NCBI RefSeq assembly: GCF_014699075.1
Contig: NZ_JACXAB010000009.1
Span: 62,001 to 126,000 of the forward strand
Direction of reading: 5' to 3'
Origin: Microvirga sp.
Lineage (GTDB): Bacteria > Pseudomonadota > Alphaproteobacteria > Rhizobiales > Beijerinckiaceae
DNA: 64,000 bases
A program made the translations under genes and the position numbers. Below the pieces are notes generated by a model. It worked only from the letters and a program-made list of their open reading frames with translations. It was not told the origin of the DNA and searched no databases. Below are positions 17,710-27,662 of this stretch, piece by piece. Positions within the stretch are counted from its first letter, which is position 1. The number at the start of each line of letters is the position of its first letter.

Positions 17710-17850
17710 TGTCATTCCGGGGCCGCGCAGCGGAGCCCGGAATCCATAACCGCTAACATTGCAGAAAGAGGCGTAACGCTGCTCACTCTTTCCATGTGAA
17801 GTCGTGTTTATGGATTCCGGGCTCGGCCCATGGCCGCCCCGGAATGACAG
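17710..17850. repeat. Long imperfect inverted repeat, REP-like
   Basis: TGTCATTCCGGGGC at 17710 and its partner GCCCCGGAATGACA near 17850 form the ends, and GGAATCCATAA with TTATGGATTCC the inner arms. The element fills the gap between two convergent genes. Confidence 0.8.
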
Positions 17851-17862
17851 CGGGTGTCAGTC

Positions 17863-19245
17863 TCACTTCGCCAGAGCCGCCAGAATGCGTGCCCAGGAGC
17901 GGGTGCCCTTGTGGAAGCTCTTGAGGTCGTATTTCTCGTTCGGCGAGTGGATGCGGTCGTCGTCGAGGCCGAAGCCGACGAAGAGGGTGTCGAGGCCAAG
18001 CGTGCGCTTGAAGTCGCCGCCAACCGGGATCGAGCCGCCCATGCCGATGACGATGGGATCCTTCTGCCACTCGTCATACAGCGCGGACTTCGCGGCCGTG
18101 ATGGCCGGGAAGTCGTGCGGCAGCGCGAGCGCCCGCGAGCCCTTGTGATGAATGAACTCCACCGAGCAATCGGCAGGAATCCGCTCGCGGACGAATGCCT
18201 CGAAGTTCTTGGAGATCGCAACCGGATCCTGATCGCCCACAAGGCGGAACGAGACCTTGCAGCGCGCTTCCGACGCGATCACCGTCTTGGTGCCCTCGCC
18301 CGTATAGCCGCCGATGATGCCGTTCACGTCGCAGGTCGGGCGGGACTGGATCTGCTCGATGAGCATGCGTCCCTTCTCGCCGGCCGAGTGCTTCAAGCCC
18401 ACCTGCCCGAGGAACTCCTCCTCCGTGAGGTTCAGGCCCTTCCACTGCTCCAAGACCTGCGTGGGCGTCTCATGCACGCCGTCGTAAAAGCCCGGAATGG
18501 TGATGCGGCCATTGTCGTCGTGAAACGCCGCGATGATCTTCGACAGCACATGGATCGGGTTGCGGGCCGCGCCGCCGAAAGTGCCCGAATGGAGATCGCG
18601 GTCGGCGCAGCGGACGATGATCTCCTCATAGACCATGCCGCGCAGGGAAGAGGTGATGCCGGGCGTATTCTGGTCCCACATGCCGGTGTCGCAGACGAGC
18701 GCCACGTCAGCCTTCAGCTCGTCCTTGTTGGCCTCGATGAACTCAGGGAGAAATTTGGAGCCGTCCTCCTCAGCACCCTCGACCAGGAACGTGATATTGA
18801 TCGGCAGCGAGCCCGTCTCGGCCTTCCAGGCGCGGCAGGCTTCGACGAAGGTCATCACCTGCCCCTTGTCGTCGGAGGAGCCGCGGGCGCTGATGGCCTT
18901 GCGGCCGTCGGGCAGCGTGATCATGCGCGGCTCGAAGGGCGGCGTCTCCCACAGCTCCAGCGGGTCGACCGGCTGCACGTCGTAGTGGCCGTAGAACAGC
19001 ACATGCAGCTTCGCATCGCCCTGAGCATGGCCGACCACGGCCGGGTGCCCGCCTGTCTCGCGTAAAGAAGCCTCGATGCCGATGCTCTTCAGCTCATCCA
19101 CGAGCCACTGGCCGGCTTTGCGGCAATGGTCCTTGTAAGCGGGATCCGTGGAGATGGACGGAACCTTGAGCCACTGGAACAGGCGCTCCAGAGAAGAATC
19201 GAGGTCAGAGTCGATACGCTGCAGAACTTGGTCGAGCTTGGACAT
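17863..19245 (-). CDS. M20-family metallopeptidase (dipeptidase-like)
   Basis: This 460-residue zinc peptidase resembles the CNDP/ArgE/DapE group. The metal-site motifs are FYGHYDVQP, SSDDKGQ and the catalytic EGAEEDGS; a lid/dimer domain with the GGAARNP segment sits between them. Such enzymes remove the N-terminal residue of dipeptides or deacylate amino acids in the cytoplasm. I start at the ATG at 19245 (MSKLDQ), where family similarity begins; upstream starts at 19254 or 19296 cannot be excluded. It has no clear operon partner. Confidence 0.9.
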   Translation of the reverse strand: MSKLDQVLQRIDSDLDSSLERLFQWLKVPSISTDPAYKDHCRKAGQWLVDELKSIGIEASLRETGGHPAVVGHAQGDAKLHVLFYGHYDVQPVDPLELWETPPFEPRMITLPDGRKAISARGSSDDKGQVMTFVEACRAWKAETGSLPINITFLVEGAEEDGSKFLPEFIEANKDELKADVALVCDTGMWDQNTPGITSSLRGMVYEEIIVRCADRDLHSGTFGGAARNPIHVLSKIIAAFHDDNGRITIPGFYDGVHETPTQVLEQWKGLNLTEEEFLGQVGLKHSAGEKGRMLIEQIQSRPTCDVNGIIGGYTGEGTKTVIASEARCKVSFRLVGDQDPVAISKNFEAFVRERIPADCSVEFIHHKGSRALALPHDFPAITAAKSALYDEWQKDPIVIGMGGSIPVGGDFKRTLGLDTLFVGFGLDDDRIHSPNEKYDLKSFHKGTRSWARILAALAK

Positions 19246-19325
19246 GGGGAACATATGCCTTGTGGACGAGGTCGCTCCAAGAGGTACTCTCATCACCCTG
19301 GTGATCGCAAGCCCGAGATTGGGGC

Positions 19326-19781
19326 TCAGGATGAGACCAAAGGCTTCGTCATATAAACACGGCGGAAGCCCTTCTCCTCCGCCCGGTGGGTCTCCACAAA
19401 CCCCAGACGTTCATAAAGACGGACGTTCCCGGTCATGGCCTCGTTCGTGTAGAGCCGAATGGCCTTGAATCCACGCTCAATGGAGCGCCTCACCGCGAAG
19501 GCAATCAGCGCACGCCCATAGCCCCGTCCCTGCATATCCGGATGCACGGCCACATTGTCGAGAAGCATGGTGTCGTCTTCCGGAAGAAGAACGAGCATTC
19601 CGGCGAGTTTATTCTCACTGGAGAGAACATAGACGCACCGCTTCTCGATCAGAGCGGAATAGTCGTCGCCCATCGGTCCGGGTTTTTGGCCGATGAGCGG
19701 GATATACTGAGTATAGGCCACAGTGACGAGCGCCTCGACGGCGGCCAGATCTTCACGCTGTGCCAGGCGAATATCAGACAT
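19326..19781 (-). CDS. GNAT-family N-acetyltransferase
   Basis: This protein of about 151 residues has the GNAT fold. LDNVAVHPDMQGRGYGRALI is the acetyl-CoA-binding motif A with the Q/RxxGxG/A signature, and YERLGFVE is motif B near the C terminus. The acceptor is not predictable. Two adjacent ATGs (19784 and 19781) could serve as the start. It lies on the same strand as the DUF853 ATPase gene, 31 bases downstream of it. Confidence 0.88.
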   Translation of the reverse strand: MSDIRLAQREDLAAVEALVTVAYTQYIPLIGQKPGPMGDDYSALIEKRCVYVLSSENKLAGMLVLLPEDDTMLLDNVAVHPDMQGRGYGRALIAFAVRRSIERGFKAIRLYTNEAMTGNVRLYERLGFVETHRAEEKGFRRVYMTKPLVSS

Positions 19782-19812
19782 CATCAATAACAAGCACGAG
19801 ATTGGCTGACCT

Positions 19813-21351
19813 TTACCGTCTCAGCAATCCACCCAAGGTCCCGCGCACGATGGCGCGGCCGATGGAGCTGCCCTGGCGACCGCCGATGGACTTGCCGATC
19901 TCGGCCGCAAGGTTGCCGACCGTCTGGTTGACGATGGTCCGCGTCACCTCACGCGTTACACGCTGCGTCACCGTCATGGAGCCCTTGCGCTGCGGGCCGG
20001 AGCCGAAGAGGCCGCCCAGCATGTCGAGGATGCCGCCTCCCCCTTCGGCTGCCTTCGCCTCGGTGGCTGCCTGCTCGGCGCGCTTGGCGAGCATCTCGTA
20101 AGCCGATTCCACGTCGATGGACTGATCGTACTTTCCCTTCATGGGGCTCGACGCGATGATCTGCTGGCGCTCGTTCAGCTCGATCGGCCCCACCTGCGCC
20201 ATGGGCGGCGCGATGAGCGTACGCTCCACCATGGACGGCGCGCCCTTGCCCTCGAGCGTCGAGACCAGCGCCTCGCCGACGCCGAGCTCAGTGATGGCCT
20301 TCTCCGTGTCGAAAGCTGGATTTTCCCGAAAGGACTGGGCGGCCGCCCGCACGGCCTTCTGCTCGCGCGGAGTATAGGCGCGCAGCGCGTGCTGGACCCG
20401 GTTGCCGAGCTGCGCCAGCACGCTTTCAGGGACGTCGATCGGGTTCTGGGTGATGAAATAGACACCGACGCCCTTGGATCGGATGAGGCGCACCACCCGC
20501 TCCACCGTCTCGACGAGCGCCTTCGGCGCATCGTTGAAGAGCAGATGCGCCTCGTCGAAGAAGAACACCATCTTGGGCTGGTCGAGGTCGCCAACCTCCG
20601 GCAGCTCCTCGAACAGTTCCGACATGAGCCACAGGAGGAAGGTGGCGTAGAGCCGCGGATTGCTCATGAGCTTGTCCGCCGCTAGGATGTTGACGATGCC
20701 GCGCCCGTCGCGATCCGTGCGCATCAGGTCCTTGATGTCCAGCGCCGGCTCGCCGAGGAACTCGTCGCCCTGCTGGTTCTCCAGCACGAGGAGTTGGCGC
20801 TGGATAGTGCCGATGGTCGCCTTCGACACATTGCCGTAGGTGGTGGTGAGCTGGCTGGCATTGTCGGAGACGAGCTGCAGCAACGCGCGCAGATCCTTCA
20901 GGTCGAGGAGCAGCAGGCCCTGCTCGTCGGCAATGCGGAAGACGATGTTGAGCACGCCCTCCTGCGTGTCGTTGAGATCGAGCAGGCGCGAGAGCAGCAG
21001 CGGCCCCATCTCGGAAATCGTCGCCCGCACCCGATGCCCCTGCTCGCCGAACAGGTCCCAGAACACCACGGGGAACTTGTCCGGCACGTACTCGACGCCG
21101 ATGTCCTTGGCGCGTTTGACCAGAGGCTCCTTGCCGTTGCCTGGCGCCGCCATGCCGGAGAGATCACCCTTGATGTCGGCGGCAAAGACCGGGACGCCTG
21201 CGTTGGAGAAGCCTTCCGCCAGCACCTGCAGGGAGACGGTCTTGCCCGTGCCCGTCGCTCCAGTCACGAGGCCGTGCCGGTTAGCGAGCCTGAGATCAAG
21301 ATATTCGGGCTTCGTGCTCTTCCCGATAAAGATCTTCCCGTCCTGCAGCAT
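19813..21351 (-). CDS. HerA-like ATPase of the DUF853 (YjgR) family
   Basis: This 512-residue P-loop ATPase has Walker A in [10 protein letters not shown] (about residues 30-39) and Walker B in [13 protein letters not shown]. The C-terminal end has a Gly-rich segment and [23 protein letters not shown] helices. DUF853 proteins resemble the HerA/FtsK translocase core, but their function is unknown. I choose the ATG at 21351 because GGAGGG lies 7 bases before it and relatives start at this point; a GTG at 21408 would add 19 atypical residues. It is divergent from the DUF2267-like gene. Confidence 0.9.
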   Translation of the reverse strand: MLQDGKIFIGKSTKPEYLDLRLANRHGLVTGATGTGKTVSLQVLAEGFSNAGVPVFAADIKGDLSGMAAPGNGKEPLVKRAKDIGVEYVPDKFPVVFWDLFGEQGHRVRATISEMGPLLLSRLLDLNDTQEGVLNIVFRIADEQGLLLLDLKDLRALLQLVSDNASQLTTTYGNVSKATIGTIQRQLLVLENQQGDEFLGEPALDIKDLMRTDRDGRGIVNILAADKLMSNPRLYATFLLWLMSELFEELPEVGDLDQPKMVFFFDEAHLLFNDAPKALVETVERVVRLIRSKGVGVYFITQNPIDVPESVLAQLGNRVQHALRAYTPREQKAVRAAAQSFRENPAFDTEKAITELGVGEALVSTLEGKGAPSMVERTLIAPPMAQVGPIELNERQQIIASSPMKGKYDQSIDVESAYEMLAKRAEQAATEAKAAEGGGGILDMLGGLFGSGPQRKGSMTVTQRVTREVTRTIVNQTVGNLAAEIGKSIGGRQGSSIGRAIVRGTLGGLLRR

Positions 21352-21476
21352 CACGAGTCCCTCCAGAGTCCCATAATGGATCTTAGAAGCGTTGCCGCGA
21401 GTTTCCACTCTCGGAATTCTTGATTAAACAGTTCAGATATGAACTATCGGCCCCGTTCCAGTCTCAGGAGAATCAG

Positions 21477-21857
21477 ATGGAAGAGCTCATTGCCCGCGTG
21501 ACGCAGAAGACCGGTCTCGATCAGGCCACCGCCCGCAAGGCGATCGGCATCATCCTCGGCTACCTCCAAAAAGAAGGACCCTCGAGCGAGGTGAACCAGC
21601 TGATCCAGGCACTTCCGGGCGCGACGGAAGCCATCGAGGAGGGCAAGACCGGCGCCAGCGGCGGTCTCATGGGCATGATGGGCTCCATGGGCGGCGGCGT
21701 GATGGCGCTCGGCGGACAGCTCATGGGCATCGGCGTGTCCATGGGCCAGATGCAGCCGCTGGGCAAGGAGCTCTTCACCTACGGCCGCGAGAAGGCCGGC
21801 GAGGACGTGATGGGCCCGATCGTCGGTTCGATCCCAGGGCTTTCGCAGTTCGTTTGA
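21477..21857 (+). CDS. DUF2267-like small protein
   Basis: This 126-residue protein starts with helices matching the DUF2267 pattern (LIARVTQKTGLDQATARKAI, then YLQKEGP and VNQLIQALPGA). A Gly/Met-rich middle follows (GGLMGMMGSMGGG, about residues 60-85), then a short C-terminal helix. The Gly/Met run may be flexible or weakly membrane-seeking. Function is unknown. CAGGAG lies 5 bases before the ATG at 21477. A repeat element follows the gene. Confidence 0.78.
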   Translation: MEELIARVTQKTGLDQATARKAIGIILGYLQKEGPSSEVNQLIQALPGATEAIEEGKTGASGGLMGMMGSMGGGVMALGGQLMGIGVSMGQMQPLGKELFTYGREKAGEDVMGPIVGSIPGLSQFV

Positions 21858-21912
21858 ACCTCTTCCCTCTCCTGGAAGAGGGACCAAGGTTCGGATGCAA
21901 GGTCCACACTCT

Positions 21913-22000
21913 TCATGGCCGGACTTGTTCCGGCCATCTACGTCTTGGGAACCACAGCGGTGCAAAGACGTGGATCCCCGGGACAGACACGGGGATGACG
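21913..22000 (+). repeat. REP-like element, direct copy 1
   Basis: The element contains the hairpin GGCCGGACTTGTTCCGGCC, an ACGTCTT...AAGACGT stem and a TCCCCGGGAC...GGGGATGAC end. A very similar copy in the same orientation lies at 25115-25202. Confidence 0.85.
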
Positions 22001-22114
22001 GCGGAAAGCGGCACCTGCATCTTCTTTCAACCCATCCTTTAGGGCATTCCCACGGCCTTCTCCTCCCGGTATTGTCCGCGCAATTCGCGCAGCCTTCCTC
22101 CGGACGAGGCCCTC

Positions 22115-24085
22115 ATGGACGATCTCTCTCTTGCCGCCGATTTCCCGCAAGCGACCCGCGAGCAATGGCTCAAGCTGGTCGAGGGCGTGCTGAAGGGTGC
22201 GGACTTCCAGAAGAAGCTCGTTTCCCGCAGCCATGACAGCATCGACATTCAGCCGCTCTACCCGAAGGCGGAAGGATCCACGCCGGTTGCCCGCGAGCAG
22301 GCCGGCCGCTGGCGTGTCTCGCAGCGCGTCGACCATCCGGATCCGGCAAAGGCGAACGAGCTGGCCCTCATGGATCTCGAAGGCGGCGCCGATGCGCTGA
22401 CCTTCGTCACCCGTAAGGCTCCCGCCGCGCGCGGCTTCGGGGTGGCGATCAACTCCATCGAGGATCTCGACCGGACGCTTGACGGTGTGATGCTCGATCT
22501 CATTCACCTGCGCGTCGATGCCGGCGAACATGGTCGCCAGATGGCCGCGCTCACGTTGGCACTGGCCGAGCGACGCAGCCACAGGCTCTCCGAACTCTCC
22601 CTCGATCTCGGCCTTGATCCCGTCGGCGCCATGGCGGCCATGGGCCGGATGTCGGCGTCATGGGACGCAATGGCGCAACGCATGGGCGACACCCTCGCCC
22701 ACCTGACATCAAAGGGCTTCACCGGCCGCGCTTTCCTTGCCGATGGGCGTGTCTATCATGAAGCCGGCGCCAGCGAGGCGCAGGAGCTCGCGGCTGTGCT
22801 GGCGACCGGCTTGAGTTATCTACGTGGCCTGGAAGCCGCAGGGCATTCGCTCGATGCAGCACGCCGCTCGCTGTCATTCTTGCTCGTGGCCGATGCGGCC
22901 GAGTTTCTCACCGTGGCAAAGCTCCGGGCCCTGCGCCGCCTGTGGGCGCGTGTCGAGCAGGCCTGCGGCCTGGAACCGAGGCCGATCCGCCTGCACGCGG
23001 AAACCGCCTGGCGCATGACCACGCGGCGCGATCCGTGGGTGAACATGCTGCGCACCACCATCGCGGCCTTCTCGGCCGGCATCGGCGGCGCGGATGCGAT
23101 CACCGTGCTGCCGTTCACTGCGGCGCTCGGCCTGCCCGATGCCTTCGCCCGAAGGCTTGCGCGCAACACGCAACTGATCCTGCTCGACGAGTCCAACCTC
23201 GCCCGCGTGGCCGATCCTGCTGCCGGCGCCGGCGGGTTCGAGGCGCTCACCGATGCATTGTGCGAGAAGGCCTGGGGGCTATTCCAGGAGATCGAGCGCG
23301 AGGGCGGCATTCTGGAAACTCTGAAGGGCGAAACCCTCCAGGGTCGGATCGCAACTGTTCGTGCCCAGCGGGAGAAGGCCGTCGCCACCCGCAAGGAGCC
23401 GATCACCGGGACGAGCGAGTTCCCGAACATCAACGAAGCGGACGTAACGGTCCTGATGCCCATGGCGGCCGCGGAGCAGAACGGCGGCTCGCCACCGCAG
23501 GCTGCTGCGCCCTCGGGAGAAACCCTGTTCGCCTCCCTCGTGCAGATGGCTGCGGATGGAGCAACGCTGCCGCAGCTTGCCATGACGGCAGCAGGCTCGT
23601 CCGCCGTGGCAGTTGCTCCCCTGCCCTCTGTCCGCACCGCGGAAGCTTTCGAACGCCTGCGCGACATCTCCGACGCCTATCAGGCCAGAACCGGTTCAAG
23701 GCCGCAGGTCTTTCTCGCCAACCTCGGATCCGCAGCCGATTTCACCGCCCGCGCAACCTTTGCCAAGAATTTCTTCGAGACTGCTGGCATAGAAGCCATC
23801 ATGAACGATGGGTTAACAGATCAGAACAGCATAGAAAAAGCATTCATCGACAGTAAAGCCAAAATTAGCTGCATCTGCTCTACTGACGAGATTTACAGAC
23901 TTCATGCCCCTGCGACCGCAAGTACCTTGCGTCAGGCCGGAACAAAACTTTTGTTCCTGGCTGGCCGCCCTGGTGAAGATCAAAAAGAGCTGACCGAGGC
24001 CGGTATAACAACCTTTATTTTCACCGGGTGCGATACCCTCAAGATTCTCGCCGAGGCCCTCGATAAGGCCTGCGTGGAGCCTTGA
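22115..24085 (+). CDS. mutA: Methylmalonyl-CoA mutase, small (beta) subunit
   Basis: This 656-residue protein is homologous to the large subunit at 25313-27475. It has a TIM-barrel-like N-terminal part and a degenerate C-terminal domain that lacks the cobalamin-binding DxHxxG motif (LANLGSAADF stands in its place). In the known heterodimers this subunit is structural, and the partner carries B12 and isomerises methylmalonyl-CoA and succinyl-CoA. GGACGAGG lies before the ATG. The last 270 bases or so have markedly lower GC and atypical codons (AAA, ATA, AGT, TTA), unlike the rest of the gene. It is followed by a secreted-protein gene that overlaps its stop. Confidence 0.94.
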   Translation: MDDLSLAADFPQATREQWLKLVEGVLKGADFQKKLVSRSHDSIDIQPLYPKAEGSTPVAREQAGRWRVSQRVDHPDPAKANELALMDLEGGADALTFVTRKAPAARGFGVAINSIEDLDRTLDGVMLDLIHLRVDAGEHGRQMAALTLALAERRSHRLSELSLDLGLDPVGAMAAMGRMSASWDAMAQRMGDTLAHLTSKGFTGRAFLADGRVYHEAGASEAQELAAVLATGLSYLRGLEAAGHSLDAARRSLSFLLVADAAEFLTVAKLRALRRLWARVEQACGLEPRPIRLHAETAWRMTTRRDPWVNMLRTTIAAFSAGIGGADAITVLPFTAALGLPDAFARRLARNTQLILLDESNLARVADPAAGAGGFEALTDALCEKAWGLFQEIEREGGILETLKGETLQGRIATVRAQREKAVATRKEPITGTSEFPNINEADVTVLMPMAAAEQNGGSPPQAAAPSGETLFASLVQMAADGATLPQLAMTAAGSSAVAVAPLPSVRTAEAFERLRDISDAYQARTGSRPQVFLANLGSAADFTARATFAKNFFETAGIEAIMNDGLTDQNSIEKAFIDSKAKISCICSTDEIYRLHAPATASTLRQAGTKLLFLAGRPGEDQKELTEAGITTFIFTGCDTLKILAEALDKACVEP

Positions 24086-24489
24086 GATTGTCCTCCCGGC
24101 CACGAACCGGGAGGATGACGGCTACGGCCCTCAGCCTCGGCATGCTCTGCAGCACCGCAGCCCTGGCTGCCCCCAAGAGCAAGCACGACGGCACCTGGCA
24201 GGTGCAGATGGTGACGGATTCCGGCATCTGCGGCACCAACACCTATGCCATCACGGTCGAGCAGGGGAATGTCCGCTACCACGGCGATCCCGGCGATGCC
24301 CCGGCGCAGATCAGCGGCCAAATTGCTTCCAACGGTTCCGTGAGCCTCGCGATCCGCCGCAGCTCCGCCCAGGCCCAGGCTTCAGGTAGCTTGGCAGGTC
24401 AGGCCGGCTCGGGCGTCTGGAAGGTCGATTCTTACGGCTGCTCCGGCCGCTGGAATGCCCAGAAGCGCTCCAGCGTCGCCCAGAGCTGA
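24082..24489 (+). CDS. Small secreted protein, tandem paralogue 1
   Basis: This 135-residue protein has a signal peptide (four Arg in residues 2-11, then a hydrophobic stretch ending AALA). Its mature domain of about 100 residues is not one I can name. It shares a layout with the next gene: GTWQVQMVT with a nearby Cys, a YHGDP segment, GQIASNGSVSLAIRR, and a C-terminal CSGRWNAQKR with a second Cys, likely paired with the first. The TTG at 24082 gives the best signal peptide and a 4-base overlap with the mutA stop; the ATG at 24115 is the alternative, but GGGAGG then abuts it. Confidence 0.72.
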   Translation: MRLSSRPRTGRMTATALSLGMLCSTAALAAPKSKHDGTWQVQMVTDSGICGTNTYAITVEQGNVRYHGDPGDAPAQISGQIASNGSVSLAIRRSSAQAQASGSLAGQAGSGVWKVDSYGCSGRWNAQKRSSVAQS

Positions 24490-24507
24490 TCGGCCGCGCT
24501 TTCCTCA

Positions 24508-24540
24508 AGCCGCTGCATCACCCGATGCGGCGGCTTTTTT
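24508..24540 (+). terminator. Rho-independent terminator after the first secreted-protein gene
   Basis: AGCCGCTGCATC (24508-24519) pairs with GATGCGGCGGCT (24524-24535) over an ACCC loop, with one G-T wobble, and is followed by six T. Confidence 0.92.
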
Positions 24541-24566
24541 GTGCCTGCGACCGTCTGCCATGAAGA

Positions 24567-24592
24567 GGAACCGTCCTCAAAAGACCCACGTT
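24567..24592 (+). promoter_or_regulatory. EcfG-type general-stress promoter
   Basis: GGAAC at 24567-24571, a 17-base spacer and CGTT at 24589-24592 match the published alphaproteobacterial EcfG consensus GGAAC-N16/17-CGTT exactly. It sits between a terminator and the ATG at 24629, leaving a leader of about 30 bases. Confidence 0.75.
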
Positions 24593-24628
24593 GGTTCAAC
24601 CAACCCAATGTTGTTTCAGGAGTGTTTG

Positions 24629-24997
24629 ATGCGTGTTCTTTCCTGGCTTGGCGGAGCCGCTATGGCGGCCCTCGTGCTGACGCCCGAGGCCCAAGCGCAA
24701 GCGAACCGGTTCGACGGCAACTGGAGCGTGGAGGTCGTTACCGAGCAGGGCGCCTGCGACCGGGCCTATCGGTATCCGGTCATCGTGCAGAACGGCCAAG
24801 CCCGTTACGGCGGCCCTGAGAGCTTCAACGTGAACGGCCGCGTGCAACAAAACGGCTCCGTGTCGGCCAGCATCTCGCGTGGGCAGGACCGGGCAAACGT
24901 CTCAGGCCGCCTTTCCGGAGCCACGGGACGCGGGACATGGACGACGTCCGGCGGCCGGGTCTGCTCCGGCTATTGGAATGCCGAGAAGCGGGGATGA
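24629..24997 (+). CDS. Small secreted protein, tandem paralogue 2
   Basis: This 122-residue protein has a signal peptide (MRVLSWLGG, core, cleavage after AQA) and the same domain as the preceding gene: FDGNWSVEVVTEQGAC, YRYPVIVQNG, GRVQQNGSVSASISR, GATGRGTWTT and a final CSGYWNAEKRG. The two conserved Cys suggest one disulphide in the periplasm or outside the cell. The fold may be an all-beta ligand-binding or inhibitor-like barrel (inference). GGAG lies 7 bases before the ATG. It has its own EcfG-type promoter, so it is probably induced in the general stress response, unlike its paralogue. Confidence 0.78.
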   Translation: MRVLSWLGGAAMAALVLTPEAQAQANRFDGNWSVEVVTEQGACDRAYRYPVIVQNGQARYGGPESFNVNGRVQQNGSVSASISRGQDRANVSGRLSGATGRGTWTTSGGRVCSGYWNAEKRG

Positions 24998-25005
24998 CAC
25001 ACTCT

Positions 25006-25105
25006 TGTCATTCCCGGCCGGAGCGCAGCGGAGGGGAAGGAAATCCATAGCGCTGCGCCTGATCGTTGATCCCCTTCCCTAGCCTGCGGCTCGCCGGGGA
25101 TGACA
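25006..25105. repeat. REP-like inverted repeat
   Basis: TGTCATTCCCGGC at 25006 and its imperfect complement GCCGGGGATGACA ending at 25105 flank AAGGAAATCC and related inner arms. It begins 9 bases after the preceding stop. Confidence 0.75.
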
Positions 25106-25114
25106 CCCTCACCG

Positions 25115-25202
25115 TCATGGCCGGACTTGTTCCGGCCATCCACGTCTTAGGGGCCAGAGCGGCATAAAGACGTGGATCCCCGGGACACGCCCGGGGATGA
25201 CG
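25115..25202 (+). repeat. REP-like element, direct copy 2
   Basis: This is a near-identical copy of the element at 21913-22000, in the same orientation, with the same GGCCGGACTTGTTCCGGCC hairpin and CGTGGATCCCCGGGAC segment. Confidence 0.85.
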
Positions 25203-25312
25203 AGGAGGATGTCGGGGTGTCCAACCATGCTCCGATAGCCTGCCGATACCGGATGCCCTAGAATGACCCCCATTCGATCCGTTTCCACCGGCAAGGGCAT
25301 CCGCTTCATCCC

Positions 25313-27475
<2,163 letters not shown>

Positions 27476-27621
27476 CGCGCCGCCTCACGTCTCTCCTGGA
27501 AGGCATCCTGACATCTCAATCGGTGCGAATACATGCCCGACCAACATTAGCGATGCATTAAGCATGGCACTGAAATAGGTGGTTCTACGGATTGCGTCCG
27601 TCCTGCCGTACAGGAAACATC

Positions 27622-27655
27622 CCTCAAAGATCTTTTTCAGATAATTTCTTTGAGG
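27622..27655 (+). promoter_or_regulatory. Hairpin overlapping the ribosome-binding site of the GH16 gene
   Basis: CCTCAAAGA (27622-27630) and TCTTTGAGG (27647-27655) form a perfect 9-bp inverted repeat with a 16-base loop. The right arm contains the GAGG Shine-Dalgarno of the ATG at 27663, so folding would hide the ribosome site. Regulation is inferred. Confidence 0.5.
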
Positions 27656-27662
27656 ATTGTTC

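Noticed and set aside
17854..19065. A 403-codon open frame on the plus strand
   Set aside because: It is antisense to the M20 peptidase with its metal-site motifs. No ribosome site or domain supports it.
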